DNA from: CAVSUB01 sp963730995
GTDB taxonomy: Bacteria > Acidobacteriota > Vicinamibacteria > Vicinamibacterales > 2-12-FULL-66-21
Assembly: GCA_963730995.1 (NCBI GenBank)
Contig: CAVSUB010000001.1
Location: 868,001 to 932,000 of the forward strand
DNA length: 64,000 nucleotides
Direction: 5' to 3'
The position numbers were made by a program, and so were the translations under genes. This document shows positions 18,318-26,824 of this stretch, in pieces. Position 1 is the first letter of the stretch. Every line of letters begins with the position of its first letter. The notes beneath the pieces are model-generated. The model was given only the letters and a program-made list of their open reading frames with translations. It ran no database searches and was not told the DNA's origin.

Positions 18318-18572
18318 TCAGCTCCAGCCCTTCTCGAGCAGCGACGAACGCCACATGTCGGCCGTCGTGCGTATCTCCTGCGCCGAACGGACGACCGACG
18401 ACGCACGCAGTCCTTCCCCGTCGACCATCAGCCGCAGTTCCCATCCAAACGGGTGCGTCCACAGCTCGCACACCGCCGTCAGGACACGGTTGCCCTGTGG
18501 CTTGGTGAGGCTGAACGCGTCTGGCAGTCTGTCGCCGGGTCCGTTCCGCGGGGGCGGTGCAATGTCTGGCAT
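18318..18572 (-). CDS. Small conserved hypothetical protein, 84 aa
   Basis: ATG at 18572 (MPDIAPPPRNG). It is Trp-containing and soluble, with VCELWTHPFGWELRLMVDGEG followed by RSAQEI...WRSSLLEKGW. This pattern looks like a small conserved family, but I cannot name it. It is convergent with the receiver-kinase, with 2 bp between the stops. No catalytic residues are evident. Confidence 0.55.
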   Translation of the reverse strand: MPDIAPPPRNGPGDRLPDAFSLTKPQGNRVLTAVCELWTHPFGWELRLMVDGEGLRASSVVRSAQEIRTTADMWRSSLLEKGWS

Positions 18573-18634
18573 GGCTCGGTGAGTGCGTGCTGAGAGCGGT
18601 AGGTACGCGTAGGGATCTCGAAAGAGTGTACCAC

Positions 18635-19534
18635 TCAGGCTTCCGAATCGTGCGCAACTCTGTTGTCCAGCCACACCGACGCGCCGATCGTGGCGAGCAG
18701 CACGATGGCGACGACAATCAGAGACGTGCCTGCGCCGACGTGGAACCAGTCGTTCGCCAGCATCTTCGTACCCGTGAACAGGAGAATCAGTGCCAGGCCA
18801 TGTCGGAGATACCGCAACCCCGGGAGCGCGTCGGCAAGCACGAAATACAACGAACGAAGTCCCAGCATCGCCATCACGTTCGATGTGTAGACGATGAACG
18901 GACTTCGCGTCACGGCCAGCACCGCCGGGACCGAATCGAGCGCGAAGACGATGTCCGTGGTTTCGACCACGACGAGAGCCACGAAGAGCGGCGTCGCGAC
19001 GAGCCGGCCACCGTCGCGGCGCCAGAACTTTCCGCCGCGCAGGACGGGACTCACGCGGACGACGCGGGCGATCCACGTCTCGCACACGTTGCAGGCGGTC
19101 TCCACCGCCCGCCGCTCACGTTCCACGGCGAAGAGCATCCGCCAGGCGGCGAACAGGATGAGGGCCGCGAAGGGATACGTGACCCAGCCGAACCGGTCTA
19201 TCAGCGTGACGCCAGCCCCGATGAGCAGCGCCCTGAACACGAGGGCGCCCAGAATTCCGAATCGAAGCACGCGGCGCTGATACTCTGGCGGAATACGCAG
19301 CTCGGAAAAGATGATGACGAACACGAAGATGTTGTCGACCGACAGCGATTTCTCGAGAAAGTAGGCCGCGTAGTATTCGGCGGCGGCGCCGGCACCTCGC
19401 GTCGCCAGGATCCACAGGCCGAGTACAAGGCTCAGACCGACCCACACGATCACCCAGGTGAGGTTCCGGAACTGTGTCCCGACAGACCCACGGCTCACTG
19501 ATCCGGACGACCCCGAAGAGGGCACCAGACTCAA
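18635..19534 (-). CDS. terC: TerC family integral membrane protein
   Basis: TTG at 19534 or an in-frame GTG 9 bp downstream. About 299 residues with seven to nine TM helices. The family's acidic membrane motifs are present (EKSLSVDNIFVFVIIFSEL and VETTDIVFALDSVPA). TerC/Alx proteins are linked to tellurite resistance and to Mn export. No yybP-ykoY riboswitch was recognised upstream. It stands alone. Confidence 0.9.
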   Translation of the reverse strand: MSLVPSSGSSGSVSRGSVGTQFRNLTWVIVWVGLSLVLGLWILATRGAGAAAEYYAAYFLEKSLSVDNIFVFVIIFSELRIPPEYQRRVLRFGILGALVFRALLIGAGVTLIDRFGWVTYPFAALILFAAWRMLFAVERERRAVETACNVCETWIARVVRVSPVLRGGKFWRRDGGRLVATPLFVALVVVETTDIVFALDSVPAVLAVTRSPFIVYTSNVMAMLGLRSLYFVLADALPGLRYLRHGLALILLFTGTKMLANDWFHVGAGTSLIVVAIVLLATIGASVWLDNRVAHDSEA

Positions 19535-19722
19535 GCCCTACGGCCCGACGAGCGGCGTCGTTGATGGAAACAAGCTTGCATCCGTTGCTAGGATTCTAGT
19601 CTTCTACCTTCTCGAGGCGCTGTGAATGGCCAAGAGCCGCCTGAATACATGCAGGACTTCCGTGTCGAGGTTCGGAAACTGACACGGCAGGTGTTTCACG
19701 CTGCAGTGCATCAAAGCCGTTC

Positions 19723-20566
19723 ATGGCCCGCCACCGCATCCGGCTCATGACAGTGGTCGTGGCCATCGTTGCCACCATGGCCGCGCTCACCGCCTTGCTC
19801 GGCCTCATCTGGGCCGGCCAGCGCCGCCTGATGTACTTTCCGGATCGCGACGTCCCTTCGGCGGCATCGGTCGGGCTCAGCGACGCCGAGGCGGTGACGT
19901 TCAGAACCGCCGACGGCATCACCTTGCACGGGTGGTTTCTCCCGAGCGGACGAACGGGGCGATCGCCCGGTCTTCTCGTCTTCAACGGGAACGCCGGCAA
20001 CCGCGCCTACCGCGCGGACCTCGGTGCGGGCCTGCGGTCGCAGGGTCTCTCCGTCCTGCTCTTCGATTACCGCGGCTTTGGCGAGAACGTCGGCGCGCCC
20101 ACCGAGAGCGGATTGACGCTCGACGCCCGCGCGGCCCGTGACTACATCCTGACGCGGCGCGAAGTGTCGCCCGACCGCCTGGTGTACTTTGGCGAATCGC
20201 TGGGATCCGCTGTCGCGACGACGCTGGCAGCGGAGCACGCTCCCGGTGCGTTGATTCTGCGGTCTCCGTTCACGTCGTTCGTCGACATGGGGCGCATTCA
20301 TTTTCCCTTGCTGCCCGTGACGTGGCTGCTTCGGGATCGCTTTTCCTCAATCGACAGGATTTCCAAGGTGCGCTCCCCTCTCCTCGTCATTGCGGGCACC
20401 AGGGACGGCATCGTTCCAATCGAGCAGAGCCGGCGCTTGTACCGATGCGGCGCCTTCCACCAAGGAGCTCGTGATCATCGAAGGCGCGGACCACAACGAC
20501 GCGGAGCTGGTCGCGGGCGAACAGGTGATTCGCGCGACGGTCCGGTTTCTCGGCAAGATCGGCTGA
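19723..20566 (+). CDS. Alpha/beta hydrolase, BEM46-like, membrane-anchored (frameshift near 20445)
   Basis: ATG at 19723. An N-terminal TM helix (VVVAIVATMAALTALLGLIWAG) is followed by the fold with YFPDRDVPS and the oxyanion region FNGNAGNR. The nucleophile is in GESLGS, the acid in GTRDGIVP and the His in GADHNDAELV. The His lies after a frame break near 20445. A one-base correction gives a stop at 20564-20566 and about 280 residues. The substrate is unknown. Confidence 0.8.
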
Positions 20567-20585
20567 CCGTCGCACTCGCGCACGG

Positions 20586-20618
20586 TAGCTGTCAGCTCTC
20601 AGCTGATAGCTGATAGCT
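20586..20618. repeat. AGCT heptad repeat (short copy)
   Basis: Four to five units of the AGCTGAT/AGCTGTC heptad lie between the hydrolase stop and the MFS gene. Same family as 12067-12194 and 26332-26364. Confidence 0.75.
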
Positions 20619-20679
20619 CACTTCATGGGATTCACACCCGACTCAAGCGAATTCCGAGACTAGGTTATGCTCGACGCCC

Positions 20680-21954
20680 GTGCAACCCAGTTTGAGTGCC
20701 AATCAGAAGCGTGGGCTGTTCGCCGCGTTCGGCGGCGTGGCCCTCGACGGCGTGGACTCTTTCATTTACGCGCTCGTCCTGGTTCCCGCGATGCGCGACC
20801 TCCTGCCGCGTTCGGGGATCGCTGCCACGACCGGCAATCTGGGTCTGTACGGCAGCGTGCTGTTCGCCTCGTTCCTGATCGGATGGGGGCTGGCGTTCGT
20901 CTGGGGACCGCTCGCGGATCGGTACGGCCGCGTGCGGATGCTGATGCTGGCGATCGTCTGCTACTCCCTGTTCACGTTTCTGGGCGCCTTCGCGCACCGG
21001 TGGTGGACGCTCGCCCTCTTTCGGCTGGTCGCCGGCTTCGGCATTGGAGGCGAGTTCGTGGGCGCCGCCACGTTCGTCGCGGAGGAAATGCCGGAATCGC
21101 GCCGCGTGCTCGGCGCCGGCATCATGAACAGCGGCTTCTACGTCGGCAACCTGATTGCCGCCGTCCTCAACTACACCGTGGGCGCGACCTACGGCTGGCG
21201 AGCGATGTTCGCAATTGGGGGCCTGCCCGCGCTGTTCGTCGCCTACGTACGTTGGGGTGTGCGCGAGCCTGAACGGTGGCGCACCCGCCGGCAGCAGATC
21301 GGGCCGTGGCGCGCGCGCGACGCGTTCCTGCTGCTGTTCGCTCCCGAGTATCGCCGGCAGACCATCCTGAACTGCATCTTCGTCCTGATCTCGATGATCG
21401 GCCTCTGGGCAGGGTCCGTGTACGCGGCAAGCGCCGTGACCGAGCTCGCACAACGGCAAGGCTATCCGCCGCCGTCGGCGGCGCGCATCGCCTCCCAGGC
21501 GACCATGCTGCTTGCTGTCGGCACGATCGCCGCCTGTCTCGTCATGCCCTGGATGGTCGAAGCGATCGGTCGGCGCGGAGCCCTCGCGGCGTTCTACGCG
21601 GTAATGGCGGTTGCCATCTCGACCGGATTCGGCGTGGCGTTCTACCTTCCACGGAATCCCCTGCGCTGGTTCCTCGTCTGCCTGTTCTTCGTCGGGACCG
21701 GCGGCGGTGCGTTCTCTGTCTACTGGGTGTGGTTGAGCGAACAGTATCGAACGGAGTGTCGCGGCAGCGCGCTGGCGCTCGCGACCTGCATCGGCCGTTT
21801 CGCCGCGGCCGGAGCGACGTTCGTCGTCGGCCTCGGGATCTCGCGCTATGGCAGCATCGGCGTTCCCGTTGCGCTCACTTCGGTGCCGTTCGTCCTTGGC
21901 CTGCTGCTCGTGCCGTTCGGCGTGGAGACACGCGGGCGGCCGCTCCCGCCGTGA
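20680..21954 (+). CDS. MFS transporter
   Basis: GTG at 20680; 424 residues and about twelve TM helices. The MFS loop 2-3 signature appears as WGPLADRYGRVRML, and a motif like the sugar-porter AGFGIGGEF follows helix 4. The layout resembles the aromatic-acid/sugar-phosphate type porters. The substrate is not predictable from context. Confidence 0.85.
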   Translation: MQPSLSANQKRGLFAAFGGVALDGVDSFIYALVLVPAMRDLLPRSGIAATTGNLGLYGSVLFASFLIGWGLAFVWGPLADRYGRVRMLMLAIVCYSLFTFLGAFAHRWWTLALFRLVAGFGIGGEFVGAATFVAEEMPESRRVLGAGIMNSGFYVGNLIAAVLNYTVGATYGWRAMFAIGGLPALFVAYVRWGVREPERWRTRRQQIGPWRARDAFLLLFAPEYRRQTILNCIFVLISMIGLWAGSVYAASAVTELAQRQGYPPPSAARIASQATMLLAVGTIAACLVMPWMVEAIGRRGALAAFYAVMAVAISTGFGVAFYLPRNPLRWFLVCLFFVGTGGGAFSVYWVWLSEQYRTECRGSALALATCIGRFAAAGATFVVGLGISRYGSIGVPVALTSVPFVLGLLLVPFGVETRGRPLPP

Positions 21955-22023
21955 CAGTGAAAAATGCCGGGCTATCGCGCATATACTCACGGCCGAGGCT
22001 GTAGTCCCCTGGAGGTGTCGGAG

Positions 22024-23364
22024 ATGCTCGGTCGATCGCACCGTGTGCTGGTAGTCCCCCTGGTCGTGATGACAGCTCTTGCGTCGGCGTGTTCTTCGAA
22101 GACCACGAGTTCGCCCGCAGCCGCCGCTGTCCCGACGTACGCGAAGGATGTCGCCCCCATCCTCCAGAAAAACTGCGAGACCTGCCATCGTCCTGGCGAA
22201 GCCGGGCCGTTTTCGCTCCTGACGTACGCAGACGCGCGGCCCCGGGCAAGGGAAATCAAGTCCTCGATACTGGCGCGAAAAATGCCGCCGTGGTACGCCG
22301 ATCCGCACTACGGGAAGTTCTCGAACACCATGAACCTGAGCGCGGCCGAAATCGACACGGTCTCCCGGTGGGCCGACGGCGGCGCTCCGGAGGGGGATCC
22401 ACGCGATCTGCCGAAGCCCGTGGACTGGGTCGAGGGATGGGGCATCGGCAAGCCGGACATGGTGTTCGAGCTGCCGCAGGCCTTCGACGTTCCCCTGACA
22501 GGTGTCATCGACTATCAGCACGTCATCGTCCCGACGAACTTCACGGAGGACCGGTGGATCCAGGCAGCCGAAGTGCGTCCGACCGAGCGCATGGTCGTGC
22601 ACCACATCATCGCGTTCGTCCGCGAGCCGAAATCCAACTGGTTCCGCGGTCAGGCGGCGGGCGTTTTCTTCATCGCGCCTCAGGTGAAAACAAAAGAGGA
22701 GCCCGATACGAGCGCCTTGCCCAGTGATTTTCTCGTCGGCTACGCGCCTGGCCAACCTGCGGAAATCCTTCGTCCAGGACAGTCGAAACTGATCAAGGCC
22801 GGATCGGACATCGTGTTTCAGGTGCACTACACACCGCACGGCCACGCCGTCCACGATCGCTCGCGACTCGGCATCGTCTTCGCGAAGAGCCCGCCGAAGG
22901 AGCGGGTACTCACGCTGTCGGCCGTCAATGGCACGTTCAAGATTCCGCCGGGTCATCCGAACTACCAGGTCGACGCGAGCTTCGAGATCGGCGCTGACGT
23001 GAAGCTCTCCGGACTGCATCCGCATATGCACGGGCGCGGAAAGGACTTCGAGTACCGGGCCGTCTTTCCGTCAGGCCAGACGGAGATCCTGCTGCGGGTG
23101 CCGCACTACGACTGGCACTGGCAGAACTGGTACAACCTGGACGAGCCGGTCGCGTTGCCCAAAGGCACGACGATCGCCTGTACGGCGCATTTCGACAACT
23201 CCCCGAACAACCCGGAGAACGCCGATCCCACCAGGGAAGTGGCGTGGGGCGAGCAGAGTTGGGACGAAATGATGGTGGGGTTCTTCAACCTGGTCTTCGA
23301 CGCCAGGCTGCCGGTCGAGAAGCTGTTCGTCAAGAAGCCCAAGGCGGAAATCGCGGCGCAGTAG
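22024..23364 (+). CDS. Exported cytochrome c / copper type II monooxygenase-like protein
   Basis: ATG at 22024 after GGAGG. The signal peptide has a lipobox-like end (SAC, Cys23). One c-type heme motif CETCH is near residue 54. The C-terminal 300 residues resemble the two copper domains of PHM/DBH-type monooxygenases: a His-His pair (VVHHIIAF), an HPHMHGRG cluster and a late Met motif (WDEMMVGFF). 446 residues. Heme and mononuclear copper sites in one chain suggest periplasmic oxidation with direct electron input. The actual substrate is unknown. Confidence 0.8.
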   Translation: MLGRSHRVLVVPLVVMTALASACSSKTTSSPAAAAVPTYAKDVAPILQKNCETCHRPGEAGPFSLLTYADARPRAREIKSSILARKMPPWYADPHYGKFSNTMNLSAAEIDTVSRWADGGAPEGDPRDLPKPVDWVEGWGIGKPDMVFELPQAFDVPLTGVIDYQHVIVPTNFTEDRWIQAAEVRPTERMVVHHIIAFVREPKSNWFRGQAAGVFFIAPQVKTKEEPDTSALPSDFLVGYAPGQPAEILRPGQSKLIKAGSDIVFQVHYTPHGHAVHDRSRLGIVFAKSPPKERVLTLSAVNGTFKIPPGHPNYQVDASFEIGADVKLSGLHPHMHGRGKDFEYRAVFPSGQTEILLRVPHYDWHWQNWYNLDEPVALPKGTTIACTAHFDNSPNNPENADPTREVAWGEQSWDEMMVGFFNLVFDARLPVEKLFVKKPKAEIAAQ

Positions 23365-23406
23365 CCGCTCACGACAGTGCAAGCCTGAGACACGAAAAAA
23401 ACCGAC

Positions 23407-24246
23407 ATGACTCTCTGGAGGCATGCCTCGACCTGCGTGTGCCTGACGATCGCGTTCGCGGCCGTCACGGGTGCCCGCGGTTGGCGCGACCACACGTCCT
23501 CGAGCGGCACCGACGGATCGCAGGCGAGCCCGTCTTCGCAGGCGTCCCGGCCCGCGACCCACCGAGTGATCGCGCTCGCCGAACCAGGCCAGACGATTCA
23601 TCAGCCATTCGCTGACGCGGCGATGAAGTGGCTGCAGGAAACGTCCGTCAGGGAGGGCTTCACGATCGATTACATCCGTACGACCGATCCGATAGACGAG
23701 GCCTATCTCGCGGCGCACGACCTGTTCATCCAGGTCAACTATCCGCCGTACCGTTGGACGCCGGTGGCGGAGGCCGCGTTCAAGAACGCGATGGAGCAGG
23801 GCACCATTGGATGGGTCGGATTCCATCACGCGTCGCTCCTTGGCAAGTTCGATGGCTTCGAAATGTCGCCTTTCTTCCATCTGTTCATGGGTAACATCGT
23901 GTTCAAGAGTTACATCCCGGACTTCGCGACGGGCACGATCCATGTCGAGGATTCAGCGCACCCCGTGTTCAACGGGATGCCGGCTACCTTCAAGATCGAG
24001 AACGACGAGTGGTACACGTACGACCGATCGCCCCGCCCGGATGTGCACGTCCTGGCCACAGTGGATGAAAACAGCTACGAGCCGATGCGCACCGTGAAGA
24101 TGGGGGACCATCCGGTGATCTGGACGAACCCTCACTACAAAGCGCGCAACGTCTATTTTCAGTTCGGCCACAAGGACGCGCTGCTCCAGAGCCCCACGTT
24201 CACGCAGCTCTTTCTCAACGCGATCCGGTGGGCCTCGGCCAGATAG
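23407..24246 (+). CDS. ThuA-like domain protein, exported
   Basis: ATG at 23407; an N-terminal hydrophobic stretch suggests Sec export. The class I glutamine-amidotransferase-like fold of the ThuA family is seen in VNYPPYRWTPVAEAAFKNAMEQGTIGW, VGFHHASL and the late HPVFNGMPATFKIENDEWYTYDRSP. 279 residues is typical. Related proteins act in sugar (keto-trehalose) metabolism, but the role of exported forms is unclear. It follows the cytochrome gene by 42 bp and may be co-transcribed. Confidence 0.82.
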   Translation: MTLWRHASTCVCLTIAFAAVTGARGWRDHTSSSGTDGSQASPSSQASRPATHRVIALAEPGQTIHQPFADAAMKWLQETSVREGFTIDYIRTTDPIDEAYLAAHDLFIQVNYPPYRWTPVAEAAFKNAMEQGTIGWVGFHHASLLGKFDGFEMSPFFHLFMGNIVFKSYIPDFATGTIHVEDSAHPVFNGMPATFKIENDEWYTYDRSPRPDVHVLATVDENSYEPMRTVKMGDHPVIWTNPHYKARNVYFQFGHKDALLQSPTFTQLFLNAIRWASAR

Positions 24247-24446
24247 CGGCCCGGCGCCAGGGAATCACGACGGCGCAGCAGCAACACGCTTCGTCGGGGC
24301 GACAGCACTTGTCTCTTCACAGGAGATCAAGAGCTCAGGAGATCAAAATCAAGGCGTGGCCGGAGCGGCGTTTTTCCGGTCTGTAGAGCGGTTTCCGAAG
24401 CGAATGAACGATTCGACTCTTCACACTGAAGACGGGCCATTGGCGG

Positions 24447-25214
24447 CTATTTCGGAGAGTTGAGCAGCCAGCGCAGACCGTTGTCGATCATCGTTGGAAG
24501 GATCGGTGTCGAGTAGATCTTGTCGCCGTGGCCGTAGTTCAAGTACAGCATCCTGTACTTGGTGTTGATCCAGGCCACCGGAACGTCGCCGCCGTTGAGC
24601 GTGTTCTTCACACCGAGTGGAAAATTCGAGGCATCCAGCGTCAGCAGCACTTTCACGTCGGGATTGGCGCGGGGGCTCGGCGTCCACGAGTACCACTCGT
24701 TGGTGGGCGCAACGAAGGTCTGCGGCACACTCTCCACGATCGGGTGCTTGATGTCGTCCACGTTGACGCGTGCCGGCAGCGACGGCCAGTTGCTCGCGCT
24801 GAACCGGCTGCCGCCGAGGAATTCGGTAAACCAGGGCCACGCGTTGGTGCCGAACCCGGAGCCATGGAACCCCAGCCAGGCGCCACCGGCCGCCATGTAC
24901 CGCTCGAAAGCCTGACGCTGTGCCGCCGTATGCGGCATGTCGTTCAGCCAGATCACCACCCGCACGTCCTGGAGATTCGCGTCGTTCAAGGCGTCCCAGT
25001 CGCTCGTCGCGGCGAACACGTAGCCGCCCTCGGCGGCCCTGGCTCCGAAGGCCCGCATCGCCTGCTGCGCGAACAGCCAATGATCGAGCTCGCCCGCAAC
25101 GGTGAAGAACGCCAGCACCTTGGGACGCGGCGGTCCGGGCTGCTGCGCGAGGGCGCACGGAGAGCCAACGGCGCAGACCACCAGGAAGCCGATCGAGTAC
25201 AAAAGTTTCTTCAT
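24447..25214 (-). CDS. ThuA-like domain protein, exported
   Basis: ATG at 25214 (MKKLLYSIGFLVVCAVG), with a Sec signal ending ALAQ. It shares with the preceding ThuA protein the order (FERYMAAGGAWLGFHGSGF, HPIVESVPQTFVAPTNEWYSWTPSP, YLNYGHGDKI) but is clearly divergent. 255 residues. It is transcribed away from the beta-propeller gene, with only 47 bp between the two starts, so the two probably share a divergent promoter. The 200 bp at 24247-24446 hold no gene. Confidence 0.82.
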   Translation of the reverse strand: MKKLLYSIGFLVVCAVGSPCALAQQPGPPRPKVLAFFTVAGELDHWLFAQQAMRAFGARAAEGGYVFAATSDWDALNDANLQDVRVVIWLNDMPHTAAQRQAFERYMAAGGAWLGFHGSGFGTNAWPWFTEFLGGSRFSASNWPSLPARVNVDDIKHPIVESVPQTFVAPTNEWYSWTPSPRANPDVKVLLTLDASNFPLGVKNTLNGGDVPVAWINTKYRMLYLNYGHGDKIYSTPILPTMIDNGLRWLLNSPK

Positions 25215-25261
25215 GCCGGTGCAGACATAGTACATTGCGCCGGCTGACCTCGAGATTCTCA

Positions 25262-26329
25262 ATGCCACGATCCCGCATCACCGCCGCGCTGGCGGCAGTC
25301 CTCGCCGCGGCCGCCGCTCTCGGCGCCGAAGTCGGCGTCACGGACGGCCCGAAGGGCGTCGTCGTGAACGTCCGCAATGGCAAGGCGTACGCGGCGTTTC
25401 CAGATCTGGGGGTGGTCAAGATCGTCAATGGCGCCACAGGCGCCGTAGTCGTGCTCAAGACCGGCGCGAACGTCAAGGATCTGTCGATCGACCCGCGGGA
25501 TGGTCGCGTCTACGCCATGAACCGCGGACCGGGGACGATTTCGGTGATCGACCCGGACACCGACGCCGTCGTAGACACGCTGAAAGCCGATCGAGGCAGC
25601 CTGACGGCGTTGAATCCTGTCACCAACAAACTGTACGTATCGGCGAGCACCGGCACCGATCCCACCGTCATCGATCTCGCGACGAAGCAATCCACGGTCA
25701 TCCGCGCCGGCACGGAAGGCAATGCGCTGTCCGTGAATGTCAAGGCCAACAAGATCTACTTCGTCGGCTACGAAGACAACTTCCTGACGGTCGTCGATGG
25801 CGCCACCAACGAGCCAACCCGGATCGAGGTGCCCGGGTTCCACCAGTGGGATTCGGCGTTCAACGAAACGAACGGTCTGCTGTACCTTCCGACCCCCAAC
25901 AACGACGCGGTGACGGTCATCGACACGAAGACGAATGTCGTCTCCACGATCGGAACGGGCAGCGTACCGATGGCTGCTGCGGTCAACGACGTTACGAACC
26001 GCATCTACGTCGTGAACTACGGCAGCAGCGACGTCACCGTCATCGACGGCGCCTCAAACCGCGCGATCGCTACGATCAAGGTCGGGCTGTGGCCGCAGCA
26101 GATCGCCATCAATACGAAGACCAACAGGATCTACGTCGTCAACACCCACGCGAACAGCGTGTCGGTGATTGACGGGCGGACGAACACCATTGCGGCCACA
26201 GTGCCCGCCGACAAGGGCCCCTGGGCCGTGGCGGTCAATCCGGTGACGAACATGATCTATGTCGCCAATCGTCTGAGCGACAAGGTCACCGTGATCGATG
26301 GCCGTACAAACGAGGCGGTGCAGCGATAG
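25262..26329 (+). CDS. Exported YVTN/NHL-type beta-propeller protein
   Basis: ATG at 25262; a TTG 27 bp upstream is also possible. Signal peptide to about residue 22 (ALGAEV). About eight repeats of roughly 42 residues follow, of the form NPVTNKIYVxN...VTVIDGxTN. 355 residues. Such propellers bind ligands or proteins in the periplasm; no catalytic residues are apparent. Asn/Thr/Val-rich repeats set its composition apart from its neighbours. Confidence 0.88.
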   Translation: MPRSRITAALAAVLAAAAALGAEVGVTDGPKGVVVNVRNGKAYAAFPDLGVVKIVNGATGAVVVLKTGANVKDLSIDPRDGRVYAMNRGPGTISVIDPDTDAVVDTLKADRGSLTALNPVTNKLYVSASTGTDPTVIDLATKQSTVIRAGTEGNALSVNVKANKIYFVGYEDNFLTVVDGATNEPTRIEVPGFHQWDSAFNETNGLLYLPTPNNDAVTVIDTKTNVVSTIGTGSVPMAAAVNDVTNRIYVVNYGSSDVTVIDGASNRAIATIKVGLWPQQIAINTKTNRIYVVNTHANSVSVIDGRTNTIAATVPADKGPWAVAVNPVTNMIYVANRLSDKVTVIDGRTNEAVQR

Positions 26330-26331
26330 GG

Positions 26332-26364
26332 CAGCTCTCAGCTGATAGCTGATAGCTGATAGCT
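26332..26364. repeat. AGCT heptad repeat (third copy)
   Basis: Four units of AGCTGAT lie directly after the propeller gene and just before the putative promoter of the RNA candidate. Same family as 12067-12194. Confidence 0.75.
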
Positions 26365-26377
26365 CATTTGACTGTGG

Positions 26378-26383
26378 TATCCT
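26378..26383 (+). promoter_or_regulatory. Putative extended -10 promoter
   Basis: TGGTATCCT has a TG extension plus a TATCCT hexamer (26378-26383). There is no good -35 at the right spacing, and a TTGACT lies only 4 bp upstream. It would start transcription near 26390. Confidence 0.3.
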
Positions 26384-26389
26384 GAATTC

Positions 26390-26575
26390 ATCGTCGCGCA
26401 CCGGCGACGCTAAAAAAAGGCTTCAGCGACCACGCTTCCGTCACTGGGAGCAACAACGATTCGGTCGCGGCCGGGAGGTGCCAATCTATGCAACATAGCA
26501 CCGGGGGCAGTCGCTAAGACTTGCTCCCAATGTTCGAACACGGAGGGCCGGCCACAGCGCCGGCCCTTTGTGTTT
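26390..26575 (+). ncRNA. Candidate structured non-coding RNA with its own terminator
   Basis: No plausible protein frame. Structure seen: an early hairpin CGTCGC/GCGACG (26391-26408); a closing pair GGGAGCAA (26446-26453) with TTGCTCCC (26521-26528); an inner hairpin GGTGC/GCACC with a second TATG/CATA helix around loop CAA (26477-26502). It ends in a strong intrinsic terminator. The length of about 185 nt and the single long hairpin would suit a 6S-type RNA, but I do not recognise its conserved bases. A leader of the small downstream gene is the other option, though the terminator argues for an independent RNA. Confidence 0.45.
26545..26575 (+). terminator. Intrinsic terminator
   Basis: Perfect 8-bp stem GGGCCGGC/GCCGGCCC with loop CACAGC, followed by TTTGTGTTT. 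Confidence 0.85.
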
Positions 26576-26620
26576 CCGCTCTGTCATATGTGTGAGCTGT
26601 TGACCAGATTGAGGGAGTCC

Positions 26621-26824
26621 ATGGCAGACAACGACGACGACTTGACGGTGGTTCCGATTCCGTCGTCCGAAACCCAGGCCGAGCACGACCGCATCCGGAA
26701 ATCCAACGACCGCGATCAGGAGATGGAGCGGCGCGGGCAACGGGCGCCGCACAATCGCGGCTACGACGAAGCGGCGGACGGAAAGGATCGCCCGCCGGAG
26801 ATCGAACGCGTCGTGGACGAATAG
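26621..26824 (+). CDS. Small charged hypothetical protein, 67 aa
   Basis: ATG at 26621 with GGGAG upstream. Nearly half the residues are Asp, Glu, Arg or Lys (MADNDDDLTVV...EHDRIRKSNDRDQEMERRG). No signal or TM helix. It is likely disordered. It ends base to base with the convergent btpA-like gene. No family recognised. Confidence 0.55.
   Translation: MADNDDDLTVVPIPSSETQAEHDRIRKSNDRDQEMERRGQRAPHNRGYDEAADGKDRPPEIERVVDE

Noticed and set aside
19535..19722. yybP-ykoY manganese riboswitch upstream of terC
   Set aside because: None of the conserved bases of that riboswitch could be found.
20665..23031. 788-codon open frame on the minus strand
   Set aside because: It lies opposite the MFS and cytochrome/copper genes, is Arg/His/Asp-rich, and has no motif; it is an antisense shadow of GC-rich codon use.
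26440..26530. Cobalamin riboswitch (GGTGCCAATC resembles part of a B12 box)
   Set aside because: The rest of the B12-box consensus is absent and the next gene has no cobalamin link.
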